64,000 nucleotides of DNA, taken from Solea solea. Taxonomy: Eukaryota > Chordata > Actinopteri > Pleuronectiformes > Soleidae. The notes beneath the pieces were generated by a model. That model was not told the DNA's origin and did no database searches. It saw only the letters and a program-made list of their open reading frames with translations. Numbering within the stretch: the stretch's first letter is position 1; every line of letters begins with the position of its first letter. The stretch covers positions 10,607,654-10,671,653 of the forward strand of contig NC_081149.1 of assembly GCF_958295425.1 (NCBI RefSeq), read 5' to 3'. Shown piece after piece: positions 34,033 through 46,100 of this stretch. Both the position numbers and the translations under genes were made by a program.

Positions 34033-36595
34033 TTCCTGTCAGCTGACCCCAGGCCTCTTGTTCCAGCAGAGCTGCTGACTCCCTGCAGGTCATTAAACCA
34101 GCAGCAGTGTAAACAGAGAGTTGTGGTTAGTTGCCAGGAGCAACTCAGCGTACCAGTGAGCAGCCCACCTTTCTCTTTTTGATAAGCTCCGTTTGCATGG
34201 CGAGGGGCATTCCATTGTTGCCAAAGCTTTTCTTTTTCCGTTTTTCTTTCCTATACGTGTGCTTTTATAGAAATAATACAAGACAGAGACACAAACAGAC
34301 CTCATCACACTCAATGTTACAGCCAAGAAATGATCTACTGAGTAATAACTGAGCATCCTTCCTGTTGTCGTCTCTCTCTCTCTTTCTCTCTCTCCCTCTC
34401 TCCCCCTCTCCAGTCTGGCTCAGCAACGACATCAATAAATCACAGGGTTAAATCCCTTCAAGTGAGCAGAGAAGGGTTTTCTGAAATTCAGCCTTCCTCT
34501 GGATCTTGAGAGAATGGTGCTTTTTTTTAAAAAGTGGAATTCCAAACGTTCCTCCAAACAAACACGAGTGAGCCAAATGAGTCAGACTGTTACAATTTGA
34601 AAAAGAAAAAATAATAATAATTGTAAAATTAAAACTATTTCAAGAGGGAGATTCCTCGTTCAATTTTTATATCAGTCTTCCTAATGTTATTGCTCCTCAG
34701 ACCACAGACACTGTCAATCTCTGAACAATAGATTACGTTAGATAACAAAGACAAAACACACTCGTCTCTCTCTACTTGTTAATAATGTTTTATGTGTTTT
34801 TAGCGCAAACAATATTCGTGACCATGTCTGAGCGTGCAGGTGTTTGTGTTGAACAATTTTGTAACATTTGTACAAAGCCTTGTTAAGTTAACCCTGTAAA
34901 TATTAATATTATGTTATCAAATTTTGTTTTCACTTTTTTTTTTAATTCTTTTTTATGGTTTACAAAAAAGTGCGTACGTGTGCACAGTCATTTCTTTCAA
35001 GATGTTACTTGAAATTTTTCCTTTTAATATATTTTTTGTTTTGTTTTGTTTTATATGCTCTCTATATATTATATATATATTTTATATTAAAGTAAAAAAA
35101 AGGTATGTTTATTGTGATTTCACCATTTGGGTGTACCTGTTCAAAGGAGACGAGTTAAAACACGACTAAGCCTGTTTCATATTTCCTCGTAGATGGCCTT
35201 TTCTCTTCGATTCTCACCACTGTGCAGGAGACTCTTATCTCGCGAGATAAAGTCTTCTAAATTTCCATTATCTGGTGACTATATATTCAGCAGTGTTGCA
35301 TCAACATGTAGCAAGATAGAAAGAAACGTGATCGGGTGTTTGTTCCATGCTATTGGACGGTTTGAGCCGGCAGCTCAGAGCCACACTGGGGTCGCTGACC
35401 TCGTGATTTGTTTGTTGCTCACGTCTTGAGTGCTGCCTTCACACGTCTGCTCACACACTCACTGAGACAAAGTACATCACTTTTTGTTAGAATAGACGGA
35501 GACGAAGCCTGGCGGTGTTTAATAGACTGTTAAAATATGGCCTTGTGCATACAAACGGCTGCATTTTCCCCACAGCCCCTGCAATGGCTCATCTGTCTGA
35601 ACACTTATTACCTTAAGGTTACACTGCGGCCCCAGTAAATCAGTAAATGTTACCCGACTGTGGAAATGTTTCATTTGAGGAGATGAAACACAGAACATCT
35701 GCTTGCAAATGTCAGTTAGCCATCAGAAAATAACACAACCAGGAAGTGCAGCTTCCAAAACCACGACCAGGAGACAAAGTCAAGTGAAAAAATAATAATA
35801 ACGATAATAATGAATGATGAGTTACGCTCTTGTCTTACCTCAAGATTTTTTCTACAAGTGCCTGATTTCTGGAAAGTCTTTTCGTTCAGCAGTGCCACGC
35901 TCGCGTCTTATCTTTCCGTTTTCCTTTTGTCCGTTTCTGGGTCTCCTTTCTCCTCTCCTGTGGTCGATGGTAGAACTAAGGCACTGTCCCAAAGATGTGT
36001 ACATCAAATACAAGTGGTCTGAGAGTAAAATAAAAAAATAAAAAAAGCACACTTCAAGCCAAGGACATGCACTCCTGTCTATGCACTCTCTTTGTCTTTA
36101 ACACAGGCATTAACAGCTATTACTGATGCTGCTCGGTGAGAATATGCATAGTATCCTCTCAGCTGCTTCTTCTCAACAAACTGAGACTGTGTCGCTTTGC
36201 CTATTGATCCACGGTGTGTGAATATGGTACACGTAACAAGCCCCGACCCTAAGTCTGCATCGGGTCACGCCAGACAACATCCCAATTTCCGAAAAAGGTG
36301 AACCAACAGCCCACCTCGTCAGCGGCTGTGGCGTGTGTTGTCTGAAATGTGATAAACCTAAAAATGTCTTCTTCTTGTATTTTAAAGAAAATATCCTTCT
36401 TTTGTACATACAACCTTAATATGTAACATATTGTATTGTGTACATTTGGAATTGCTTTTTGAGTATAAACTAATATGAAAATTGACTGGACTTAAAGGTT
36501 GTCCACCTGAAAAACCATTTCCCCTCATGGCTGTGCTTTAAAGCAAGGTTATATGATGTACAGTAAATAAACAGAACTATGTTTAAAAGAAATTC
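34033..36595 (+). other. arhgap23: arhgap23 3' UTR (probable)
   Basis: AT-rich sequence without exon signals follows the stop. Candidate polyadenylation signals are AATAAA at 34434-34439, ATTAAA at 35086-35091 and AATAAA at 36566-36571. The last has a GU-rich element (TGCCTGTGTGTGTTTGTTTG) 30-40 nt downstream and is the best distal candidate, giving a 3' UTR of up to about 2.55 kb. Confidence 0.5.
36566..36571 (+). terminator. Candidate polyadenylation signal of arhgap23
   Basis: AATAAA followed within 30-50 nt by a GU-rich stretch, the standard metazoan cleavage and polyadenylation arrangement. Proximal alternatives exist at 34434 and 35086. Confidence 0.5.
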
Positions 36596-37340
36596 TTCAC
36601 GTCTGCCTGTGTGTGTTTGTTTGAAATTGTGGGATTTGAGAAGAGGCTCTTACAGGGAGTAATGGCGACCTCTAGAGGCTGCATATGAATATGGTCAATC
36701 CAGGCCCTCTGGGCCTGACTCAAATAAAGGAAACTTCATCTATAAACTATAAAGGCTCTACCTTTGAACTCACTTAGGTATTTGACACATCTGCACTCTT
36801 GTCATTCACTCTCTGAATTTATGAGTGACTTAAACCAATCTTTATGACTGAATATTGAGCTTGGATAATTGTCATTTGAAGCAGAATACCCTTTAACCTT
36901 TGAAATGACTAACACATCTTTTGTTCTTTGTAAATAAACCCGCGTCTGATTTCTCATTCCTTACAATCCTCAACAGATTTAACTCAAGAGTGAGTTAACC
37001 TTCATAAAGAGCATCTCCCTTCACGTCCCATCCCCCATATACCACTGGCTTCAGTCTGTGCTCTTCCAGTTCAGAGCCCTTTAATGCCTTCAGTCTGGCG
37101 TTTTTCCTCACGGGAGATGATTTGTATGATGATGATGAGACACCCCAAAACTTTTAAAAACACTTTGAAATTATTTTTTATGGTTTTAATCAATCCCACT
37201 TAAATGTTACATGTGAATTTATTTAAGCGTTTTTACTATGACACAAAATTTATTCACAGCATGTTTTTCAACATGTCACAATGAAAAGAGCTAGAGCAGC
37301 TAGAAGCGACCAGACTTCACAACACATGACAAATATGAGC
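36596..37340. other. Convergent intergenic gap
   Basis: Short AT-rich gap between the 3' ends of arhgap23 (plus) and hexim1 (minus). No gene or clear repeat was seen. Confidence 0.5.
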
Positions 37341-37353
37341 AGAATGTCAACAT

Positions 37354-37359
37354 TTTATT
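37354..37359 (-). terminator. Candidate polyadenylation signal of hexim1
   Basis: TTTATT on the plus strand reads AATAAA on the minus strand, about 450 nt past the hexim1 stop. A GU-rich stretch (TGTGTTGTGAAGTCTGG on the minus strand) lies downstream. Other TTTATT copies at 37218 and near 37248 are alternatives. Confidence 0.4.
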
Positions 37360-37811
37360 TGAACTTATGTCAACAACACACAACTGTTAAAATGTTCACT
37401 CCTTCTTTGCAAGGTGGCCCAATTAGCTGTCATTTGTAATTCAGTTTGTTTTTGAAGGTGGACAACATACAACGTTTTTTCTTCATTTAAAAATGAAACA
37501 GTAGATGTAAATGGATTCACTACTTAGTCGACCAGGGAAATCAACAAAATATTTTCGTGTTGTCAAATACAATCTCTTTATAAAAAAAAAGAATCTTGTT
37601 ATTGAAGTATTTACATTTTTTTTTCTTGAAAAAAAATTACAGGACACCCTTGCAGTCCAAATAGAAAACAAAGTATTGCATTGTAATGCAAACACTAAAT
37701 TGTCCAAATGACAAAGTGATTACAGAAAACTGATGACAACTAAAAAAATGCAGCAGTCCAAAGTTATTACCTCTTTCAAAAAAGGGCTGTCCCTGTTTGA
37801 CTAGTGTCCTT

Positions 37812-38891
37812 TTAGTTGGTAGCGACCTGGGCCCTGTCCTTGTTCGGCTGGTTCTGCAGAAGGAGCTCCGTGTTTTGGGCCCTCAGTCTCTCCAGTTCCC
37901 TCTCCAGCTCTCGGAGCCGGACAAGGGAGCTCTCCACGGTCACGCCCCCGGGCTCCACGGCGCGCCTTAGCCGGTTGTTCTCCTCCTCCAGGCGGGACAT
38001 GCACTTCTCCAGCTCCAGGTACTCCTGCACCAGCTCCTGCTTGGTCATATTCTGCAGACTCTCCACATGGTACATCTCGTAGGTCTCGGAAAAGTCTCTC
38101 TGGAGAAACTCCCCACCTGCGTTCCCGGGCCTCCCGATGCCGTCGCTCCCTCCGCCGCTGCCATCATCATCATCCTCCTCCTCGTTATCGAAGAGTTCCT
38201 CCTCGCTGCCGGTGTCCTCCATGCGAACACCGACACCCGAGGTCCGTCTGATCCCGGTCTCGGTGTTAAGGTCGGGCTCCTCTCGGTCGTGCTCATCCAT
38301 CAGGAACTGTGTGGTGTTGTAGGGAGCCACCGGGAGCCCTTTGGCAAACATCTCCTCTCTCAGCCGGGAAGCCCTGGCTGTCTCTTTCTCCTCCAGGACT
38401 TTCCTTTCCTCCCAGGAAAGTTTGTAGTACGGCTTCCAGTTGCGCCTCTTCCTGTTGGTCCTGCGCCGATGCCTCTTCTTACCCAGGCGCGCGTCCAAGC
38501 CAGTGTCGGAGTCGACGTGCCCCTGGCTCAAAGTGTCCTCCTGCGGTGGTGTGTCTTCGCCGCCTTTACCTTGTGAGGTGAGATTGTCGTGAACACTCGA
38601 TTTCTGGTGATCCTGGGCTGTGAGCTCGTTTCCGGCTGTTACGGCAGGGCACACCTCCCTGTGACCGCCTTTCATTTGCCATAACTTGTCAGTGTTGACA
38701 TCCTCGCAGCTCTCCGCCCGCCGCTGCTGCTGCTGCTGCTGCCGCTTGTGCTCTCTATGTCGCCCCCTGTCGCCGTTCACGGGTCCAGCACGGTTGCTGA
38801 CTGGGAGATGCTCCAGAGCTTCCCCGCTGCTCCCACCTGATGGGCAGTCTGAAGTTTTCAGGTGACGGGTCTCGTCCACTGGTTCTGTCAT
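37812..38891 (-). CDS. hexim1: HEXIM1, 7SK snRNP P-TEFb inhibitor
   Basis: HEXIM1 binds 7SK RNA and, through it, inhibits the CDK9/cyclin T kinase P-TEFb, holding back RNA polymerase II elongation in the nucleus. The gene is one uninterrupted exon, as in mammals. ATG at 38891-38889 has A at -3; the same frame is open further upstream only to a TTG (38978), with a stop at 38987-38985. The product is 359 residues. The N-terminus is variable, with a Gln run. A basic RNA-binding and nuclear localisation region lies at residues 138-151 (KKRHRRRTNRKRRN) and is followed by WKPYYKLSWEE. The P-TEFb-inhibitory motif PYNTTQF is at 190-196. Acidic clusters (about 200-244) match the autoinhibitory region. 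EFLQRDFSETYE and a C-terminal coiled coil (about 276-347) match the cyclin T-binding domain. HEXIM1 is favoured over HEXIM2 on length and the plcd3 neighbour. Confidence 0.95.
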   Translation of the reverse strand: MTEPVDETRHLKTSDCPSGGSSGEALEHLPVSNRAGPVNGDRGRHREHKRQQQQQQRRAESCEDVNTDKLWQMKGGHREVCPAVTAGNELTAQDHQKSSVHDNLTSQGKGGEDTPPQEDTLSQGHVDSDTGLDARLGKKRHRRRTNRKRRNWKPYYKLSWEERKVLEEKETARASRLREEMFAKGLPVAPYNTTQFLMDEHDREEPDLNTETGIRRTSGVGVRMEDTGSEEELFDNEEEDDDDGSGGGSDGIGRPGNAGGEFLQRDFSETYEMYHVESLQNMTKQELVQEYLELEKCMSRLEEENNRLRRAVEPGGVTVESSLVRLRELERELERLRAQNTELLLQNQPNKDRAQVATN

Positions 38892-39259
38892 CTTGCTGAT
38901 CCACTCTGATGCCTCGTATTTAACGCATTGTTCGGACTGTGCTAATGATTTCGAATTTTGAGCTTCAAAGTTATTCAAATGACGTTAAAGTCAATGTGCA
39001 CAAAAAATATACTTATTCCAGAATAAGTCGGAGTCACTAAAGATAGTTTAAATGGTGACGGTTGAAAAACTAACTTTCGTAAAGGAAGGGTAAACTTCCG
39101 AACAGTACACACTTGTTACTCCTCCAAGAGGTTTGTCAGAGCAACTGTCGCTAACTACCATTAACTGTTTCGCTGCTGTCAAAAGAGCCGTTAACTCGCA
39201 GACTACGTTCCGCCCTCACATCAGTGTCCAGTGTGCTACTGAAGAAGACCGAGCTCGTG

Positions 39260-39267
39260 TTTATATA
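39260..39267 (-). promoter_or_regulatory. Putative TATA box of hexim1
   Basis: TATATAAA on the minus strand, about 370 nt upstream of the hexim1 ATG, predicting transcription start near 39230 and a 5' UTR of about 340 nt. Directly upstream on that strand are a GC-box-like AGGCGGAG and an NRF1-like ATGCGCACGGCGCA. CCAAT boxes (ATTGG on the plus strand at about 39472 and 39521) lie further away. Confidence 0.5.
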
Positions 39268-40240
39268 GTAGCTCCGCCTATGCGCCGTGCGCATGCTGCT
39301 AGTAGTAACACCCGCTGCCTTGTGGGATATGCTGTTTTGGTGTTGTTCAAATGCTGGCGGTGAGCACCAAAGCAAACTACAAAGTCCACAACGCTGCCAT
39401 GAATGACAGGCGTTTCGTCAAATCAAAAGACAGAATCTTGAGCCGGATAGAGCCCGCCCCTCTCTTCGTTCATTGGACAAAAGGGCAAATTTGCTGTTGC
39501 TAAGCTTAAACTTTTTTCTTATTGGAGAGTGCAGTTGTCAATCAGAAGTACGTCACCCACACCAAGAAAGCAGTCCCGAGCGTTTCTATGGGAGCTACCA
39601 TTTACAAATAAAGGAGGCTCATGTAAAAGTCACCAAATACAAGTCGATCAAAGTTCTTTCGAATTCAGTTTTTTTAAGTCCAACGTATATTAATGTATTT
39701 TTTGATAATGATCGTAAATGGTCCCTTTACTTATGTACCCACACAATATAACGCTGAATGGTCGCTACACGGAAATCCCTCCTTTATTTTTGACCGAAAT
39801 GAGCAAAACCTCTTGCGGAATCTAGTCCGCTTTGTATAATCTCTTAGGAAAATCGTCGAATACAGCTTTCTTTCTGAACGTAATTGATTTTATCCGATGT
39901 GCCGCAGAAATGCGTGGTTTTTGTGCAAGTTTGGTGATTAAACGTTTCGATATAAAGATCCCGTGTGTTGTGCGGAGTGATACGCTGTGGGGGCAGTGGC
40001 TGGGAGAACTCTGGATTCAGCGTAAACAAACGACATTTACAGTGAAGCCGCCGCCGAGTGCACATCTCCGAAACCCTCGTTGTAGAAAGGGTGGGTCAGG
40101 CGTTCTCACACTCGCTCAACCAGCCTGCTGCCAGTGGATGGAGTGGTTTAGATAATTTCCGACTATTTATTCCACTCGTGTACTCCGTGTGCAGTGTTAG
40201 TTCTTCACTGTCGTGTCAACGGCTAATGATAAGCTAAATA

Positions 40241-40252
40241 GCTAACGTTAGC
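40241..40252. promoter_or_regulatory. GCTAACGTTAGC palindrome in CpG-containing block
   Basis: A 12-bp perfect palindrome, with CACGTTAACGTCAGTTAGC following. It sits in the most CpG-containing part of the divergent region. TAACGTTA-type words are frequent near fish promoters (recollection). Function is unproven. Confidence 0.25.
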
Positions 40253-42677
40253 CGCACGTTAACGTCAGTTAGCGTATGAGCGCTTCTGTGATACAGCTGC
40301 TTTACGGAACACTGCAACATATCATAAAGTGTAAAGCCACACGCACAATAACGAAAAGAAAAAATAATAATTTTGAACACAATGAAAACTATTGTCTTGG
40401 GGCCACCAAAATGTCACACATAGACTATAAAGCTAGGATAATGCTAACAAGTGTACGCCACGGTAGAATCTGATAAAGTTAATAAACAAAGAAAAGTCGA
40501 CACGTTTCCACTGTAATGTACCCGTTATGCACGTGAAGATATAGCTGCGAATACAACAAAGTCAATACGTAACCAAAACCAACAACTACATGTATTACCA
40601 ACGTGAGCTAAATGCTAACTAGGCCCGTGTGCTTTACTGGATCAGCGTAATTGCTGGCGATGAGCGCTTATCTAGAGACATTTCGATTCCAAAATTACGA
40701 TTAATGTTAGCGCTTGTATTACGACTTCTTTGTTATAACAATGTGGGTCACATTTTTTTTTTAAAGAAATGCTCTTGGTTTAGAAACAGGCGTTATTTGT
40801 ATTAGCTCAGAATGTGAAACCCTCAAGGAACTATTCCAGTTTCAGGAAGTAGACAGTCCCCTTGATCTTACAAGGCAGTTCTGAAGCTTTTAGTCAGTTT
40901 ATTGCTGGTTTCTCAAATCTACTTTTGTTTACACACAAGATTAACAATCTTGTCAAAGGTTTTTCCTCACATTTTTAATAACCAGTTTGTGAAAAAAAGT
41001 GCTGATAGAAATATGGTTTTAAAATATATATGACACAAAGTTATTTATTTAATAGTATTATTATTACCATTATTATCTTGTACTGCACACATTATCATAC
41101 ACAGAAGAACTGTTTGGAAAGAAAAGGAAAAGAGGAAGTCAATACACTGACTTCATCTTTAATTGTGTGCTTACTTCCCCCACAATTTCACCCAGCTCTG
41201 TGCATGGTGGTAGACATGGCTTGTTCAGTGTATGACCTCTTATGGTGGGCGACTGGTCTGGTCTCCTTACATTTGCTCGTAAAGACCAGGAATCCAGTGA
41301 CTTTAAACAACACAGGTCCACTGTTTCTACTAATAGAAGCAGACAGAGCTTCAGGTCTGGCAAATAGGCAAGCTAAGCTGTGAGTCCTCTGAGGAAGCGC
41401 TTATATGTTCCAGTTAATATGATACCTAATGACTACAGAGATTGAGAAATGACACCAAGTGTTTGCATCTTCTTGAATTAAAGCACAGTGCAGCTACAGA
41501 GGCAAAGCTGTTCCTGCATAGATCACACAGCTTGTGCAGGATTAACAGGCATGACTTAATCTCCCACCCTGTCTAACATGGTTGTTGCTGCTATTGAGAA
41601 AAGATGACCGTTATTGTTTTAGGCCTACATGTGGCCTTGAAGTGTGAATTCAAAGCATTGGCTGTTATCCATCCCAGCACAGGAGGGCTGTGCTTTTTCG
41701 ATTTTCATAAAGACAGCAGGTCCACATCAGTATGTGATACAGTGAGGCCAGCACCAGAATGACCAGCAACAATAAATGACTTGGGTGAAAGTAATGTATT
41801 GCTTTAAGCACACTCCACCCACCCAACCAAACCTGTTTGTTTGAGTGTGTGTGCTCACAATCCCACATGTCATGTGGATACCTCTGGATCAGGGATGATC
41901 ACATTTTATTCCCTCCATGACAGGCCCAGCTCCAGACCACCCGGTCCTACTCTCCTTTCTGTTATAACTCCATTACTAGGACTTAATTAAGTTTCCAACC
42001 AGTGATCTCTGGCAGTGTGGCCACCTCTCCATGTAGCCACAAAATGATTTTAGACAAAAGTTTATCTTCCACTCAGCAAAGCACCATTTAGATCCGTACA
42101 TCTGGGTGCAGAGGGTGGATTTGATATTACCGAACTGATTGTTATTGTTGTTAAGTCTGTGGCAGTTACTTCAAACGACCATCAGGGGTCGCTGGTCCCT
42201 CATTCATTGGAAATCAATAGGGTTTGGGGGGGGGGTTTCTCCTGTAAAGTGCAGGCGTTTTTCTACCTCTTGCTTTGTGACCAGTACTTACTTAGTAATT
42301 AAAATGTACTGTTATTGTACTAAAGAGGTACTGTTATCCAAATAGGTCACTTTCTTTTCTTTTTTCATTTTTTTTCGAAACAGTCATAGGCTCAGTGACC
42401 AACAAGTGTTTTTCACCTCAATTAGATGAATAGAGGTAACCTGGTCCTATGACAGACAGATCTGGCACCCCATGGCCTTCCAGCAATGGACGTCAATGTG
42501 CAGTCAACAGACCCATGTAAGTGCAGAAAGTAACCTGATCACTCGTTCCTTTTCACCTCCACTCAGTTTTTCCCTCATATGGTGGGAATCAACTTTTGTT
42601 GGATATTACCCTGTAGAATAAAATGGCTATGTACTTCTATTTCTTGTAGCACCACCAAATTCAGCACATTTGAAGTG

Positions 42678-42685
42678 TATAAATA
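42678..42685 (+). promoter_or_regulatory. Possible TATA box of plcd3
   Basis: TATAAATA lies 449 bp upstream of the plcd3 ATG. If used, transcription would start near 42710 and the (CT)n tract and short upstream ORF would be in the leader. Such a motif can occur by chance in AT-rich DNA. Confidence 0.25.
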
Positions 42686-42956
42686 TGAGTCCAATCAGTT
42701 TGTTTTCTAGAAGTGGCTGCTGATATTGAACGTGTGAATGCAGGAGTACTTGACCATCCTTGGTTCATGTGATTCATGTGATTCAGTTTGCTGGAGCAGG
42801 AGGAGGAGGAGATGAGGGCGCGTCAAGTGCGCGCCTGCTTTGGAGTCCAATTACGTACAGGCACGGAGAGCAGAGTCTGGTGGGGACTTTTTTCACGTGT
42901 AAAAAAAGAAAAGAAAGGATAACAGTTCGGAGCGCTGCTGGACCCTATCTCTCCCC

Positions 42957-42962
<6 letters not shown>

Positions 42963-42989
<27 letters not shown>
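42963..42989. repeat. (CT)n microsatellite in plcd3 5' region
   Basis: About 27 bp of uninterrupted CT repeat inside a longer pyrimidine tract (from about 42948), 140-180 bp upstream of the plcd3 ATG. Confidence 0.9.
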
Positions 42990-42990
<1 letters not shown>

Positions 42991-42993
<3 letters not shown>

Positions 42994-43080
42994 TGCACAA
43001 ATCCGCGTTGGTGTGCGGACACCTGCACCCACAGGCTGCGAGCTTTTCCACGAGTCGCCGCGGCAAGCCTCGAGCACTAA
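42991..43080 (+). other. Upstream ORF in presumptive plcd3 5' UTR
   Basis: ATG at 42991 opens a 29-codon frame (Met-Cys-Thr-Asn-Pro ... Leu-Glu-His) ending in TAA at 43078-43080, 46 nt before the plcd3 ATG and out of frame with it. It is rich in Cys, Arg and Ala and matches no family I know. It matters only if the mRNA starts upstream of it. Confidence 0.4.
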
Positions 43081-43126
43081 GTTCGCATCCCGCAGTTTTC
43101 TGCTGGAGTTTCCACAAGTTACAATC

Positions 43127-46100
43127 ATGTTGGGCAGCGGCAAATCACCATCCACCAGTCCCAGGGAGCAGAAGAAGAAAGCGGCTGAGAAGACGGCGGA
43201 CCCCATCAGGAGGCTCGGTAAGGAATCCTGCAAACTCTTGTCCGCTCGTCAACAAAGTTAACAATCGGAAGCCTCAGATAGAAACACCACGCTGTTTGTG
43301 CGTGTAGATGTATTACTGGCGATTGAGAATACGTGTGTTTTCCTCATGGTTTTGTTGTCATATGAACACATGAGAGTCCTCTGGGAATATTACTCGCACC
43401 TATTTATCCTGTTTATTACACTGCTGCTTTGATATTTACATACACATTTGGCAAGTTGGGACGATTCCAGAACATATACAATATCAGTGAAATAGTTGAT
43501 TTTCTACACGTTGACTTTTCCTTTTCTATACATCACTTATTAAAGTAGCAGCCTTTCAAAACACATGATTCTAACTTTTCCCATTTTCCATAGTTACTCT
43601 GTATTTTTTAATCTCATAATGCGTGTGAAGGAGTTCACGGCAGCTGTCGTTTAATGATAGGGTCGGTTGGTAATTTCCAGAAAATGACAGCTCACACATT
43701 GACACACCAATCTGAAGTGGACTGTACGTGTGTATGTGGGAGTACATGGGGTGATCATGTGTTTATGAAGAGCTGAATTGCTCCCTGACCCACTGGTGTG
43801 ATTCAGGCGCCACAGTCCACCATTACCACCCCATTGCTGCCCACTCTCTCTCAGTCCAGCACTGATTGAGTGCCCGCCCCTTCACACAAGCCCACTCAAG
43901 CAATGGTCACAACTCACCCGAAATAGACACCTGCTGAGCAGCAACACAGCACCTGTCAGGATCTACTGAATAGACCCCTGGATGTCTGAAAATATGGGCT
44001 GCTGTTGATGCCATGCATGCCATTTGACCTACTTAACACAAGTGTTATATGTCATTCCAGGCAGTAATTTTTTTTTACAAAATAAACCAAAGAGTAAATG
44101 CATTTTATAATCAGAGCTGGGATTTTTAAGTGAAATGACGATAATGTGATTAAATAATCTTTTTTTTTTAAATCAGCGATGCAAAAATGACTTGTTATAA
44201 GAGGAACATTACCAGAAGTAACACAACTGATGGCATGTTTATACAAATATCAACTGTCTATTACTGAGAACATGATATTTCTCAATCAAAACAAAACAAA
44301 ACAACCTTAGGCCATGTAGAAAGAGGCGGAGCCAGAAGACTGGTGTGTTGTCAAAGGAGAGTTAAAGCTGAAACAAATAGTCTCCAACTATCACTTAACG
44401 GGGTACATTGTTATATAGATTCAACAAACATTTAATGTAAACAATTAAATCATGACCTCATAATCTGACAATGAAGAAAAACACAAGTCTCATGTTACGA
44501 GGGGAAGCTTGACATTTGTCACATTGCTCTGCACCAACCATCTGTAAAATCTCCCTCTATAGCTCCTGCTCCAAAGCAACTCAAATTCAGGGTCAGAAGG
44601 TTATCTCATGACTGGTTAACTGGGAGAAAAGGTCACCGTGCAAGAAAGGAGTTAAAATGTTAAACTTGAAAATAGCAAAACCAAGTGGAATGGAAGCAGA
44701 TTAAGACTTAAAGTTACAGTAGATCGTTTACACATAGATGGTCACAAGAGATCACAAGGTGTGGGGTCCTTGCTTTTTTTCAAGACAATTGCTCTGAATG
44801 TCCGAGGCTTTTCAAGGTCAAGTACGTACGCATAAATCAGTAAAACATTTAAAATACTTACATATAAACATGTAAGTCTGACTGGAATTGTACTATATCG
44901 AATTTCTCATAGTCGGACTAACACACCCAGATATTTTGACTGGGAGTTGAGCTGCTAATGCACCTTCAGTTGGACCAGAGTCGGACTCAAGCCAGCCTGG
45001 GCGTTCTGTGCATGCTAACACCAGACATATTTTATGCTTTGTCAAATTTTAGAATTTCATATTTTTAAGTAAATGAATGGCCGAAAGATAACAACTAGCT
45101 GAATGCTAAACCCAAAACTACACCCATTTATACTCTACACAAAAAAGAGAAACTGTGGGGGGCAGTATAGAGTCAATGGTCCAATCAGTCGAGAAAATGA
45201 CAAAGAACATCTCTGCGGGCATTTAAAAATAGCAGAAAGATTCTGCATAGCACCCCACATGCTAACAACTAGCTGCATGCTAAACCCAAAACTGCACCCA
45301 TTTATACTGTGGGAAAATGAGAAAGAATAATCTATACGGCCATTTAAAAATGTCAGAAAGTTTCAAGGAGTCGCAGCGTACATACAGAAATATTGACAAT
45401 GCAGTTTGTCATCAATCTTCCTCATCGGCAACACCAACAATAGTATTCCCCATTAATGGATTTAGTGGTCTTAAATTCCACTGCAGCATATCCATAATTT
45501 CTTTTTAAACCTACAACATAATCACTTTATGGAATTAAAAGTAACTGTCATAATGTGTTGCCGATTTTCCCTACTGAAACAGAATATTGTTGTTTATTTT
45601 GGCTTTGATCAAACAAAAATCCTGCTCCCCAGATTAAATCCATGAGAGCTGGACTCACAGCAGTGTGAGTGCAGAGATCCAGTTCTCGGCATTGACGCAG
45701 ACTATGTTGAAACTCTTACACTATGCGTACGCTTATTCATATTTACTGGTGCTCTAAATTACGAAACTGTATCTTTGTGCCTGTAATGCACAGCTGTCAT
45801 CGCTATTTTGGATACTGCATAATGAAGCAAGTGAGGTCACTACCCCTGACCCCGAAAGCCATGTCGTCACAAATCAGTGAAGTGGCCTTCAACATACATG
45901 TACTGCAGCCTTTTAATCCTCACATCAAATGAAAACAGCACATAGTTCTGCCTTAGAGAGTCAAATCATGTGAGTTCAAAGGTCTTGTGTCATGTGGTGT
46001 CACAGGACTATTGTCTTGAACAAACTATTGTTTGTTCAAACATGTCGCATGTAGTGTATTTTTTCCCCCCAGAGAAAATTGTGGCCTGTGAGGTCTGTCA

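Larger units (their letters stand above)
39268..42990. other. Divergent intergenic region between hexim1 and plcd3
   Basis: About 3.7 kb with no supported gene. A CpG-containing block (about 39880-40280) includes the palindrome GCTAACGTTAGC at 40241-40252; the remainder is AT-rich. Open frames present (for example 41030-41383) show no family resemblance. In human an ACBD4 gene lies between PLCD3 and HEXIM1 (from memory); nothing like it was recognised here. Confidence 0.55.

Noticed and set aside
38892..38978. 29-residue N-terminal extension of HEXIM1
   Set aside because: It would need a TTG start; the ATG at 38891 has a good context and gives an MTEP start similar to MAEP in mammals.
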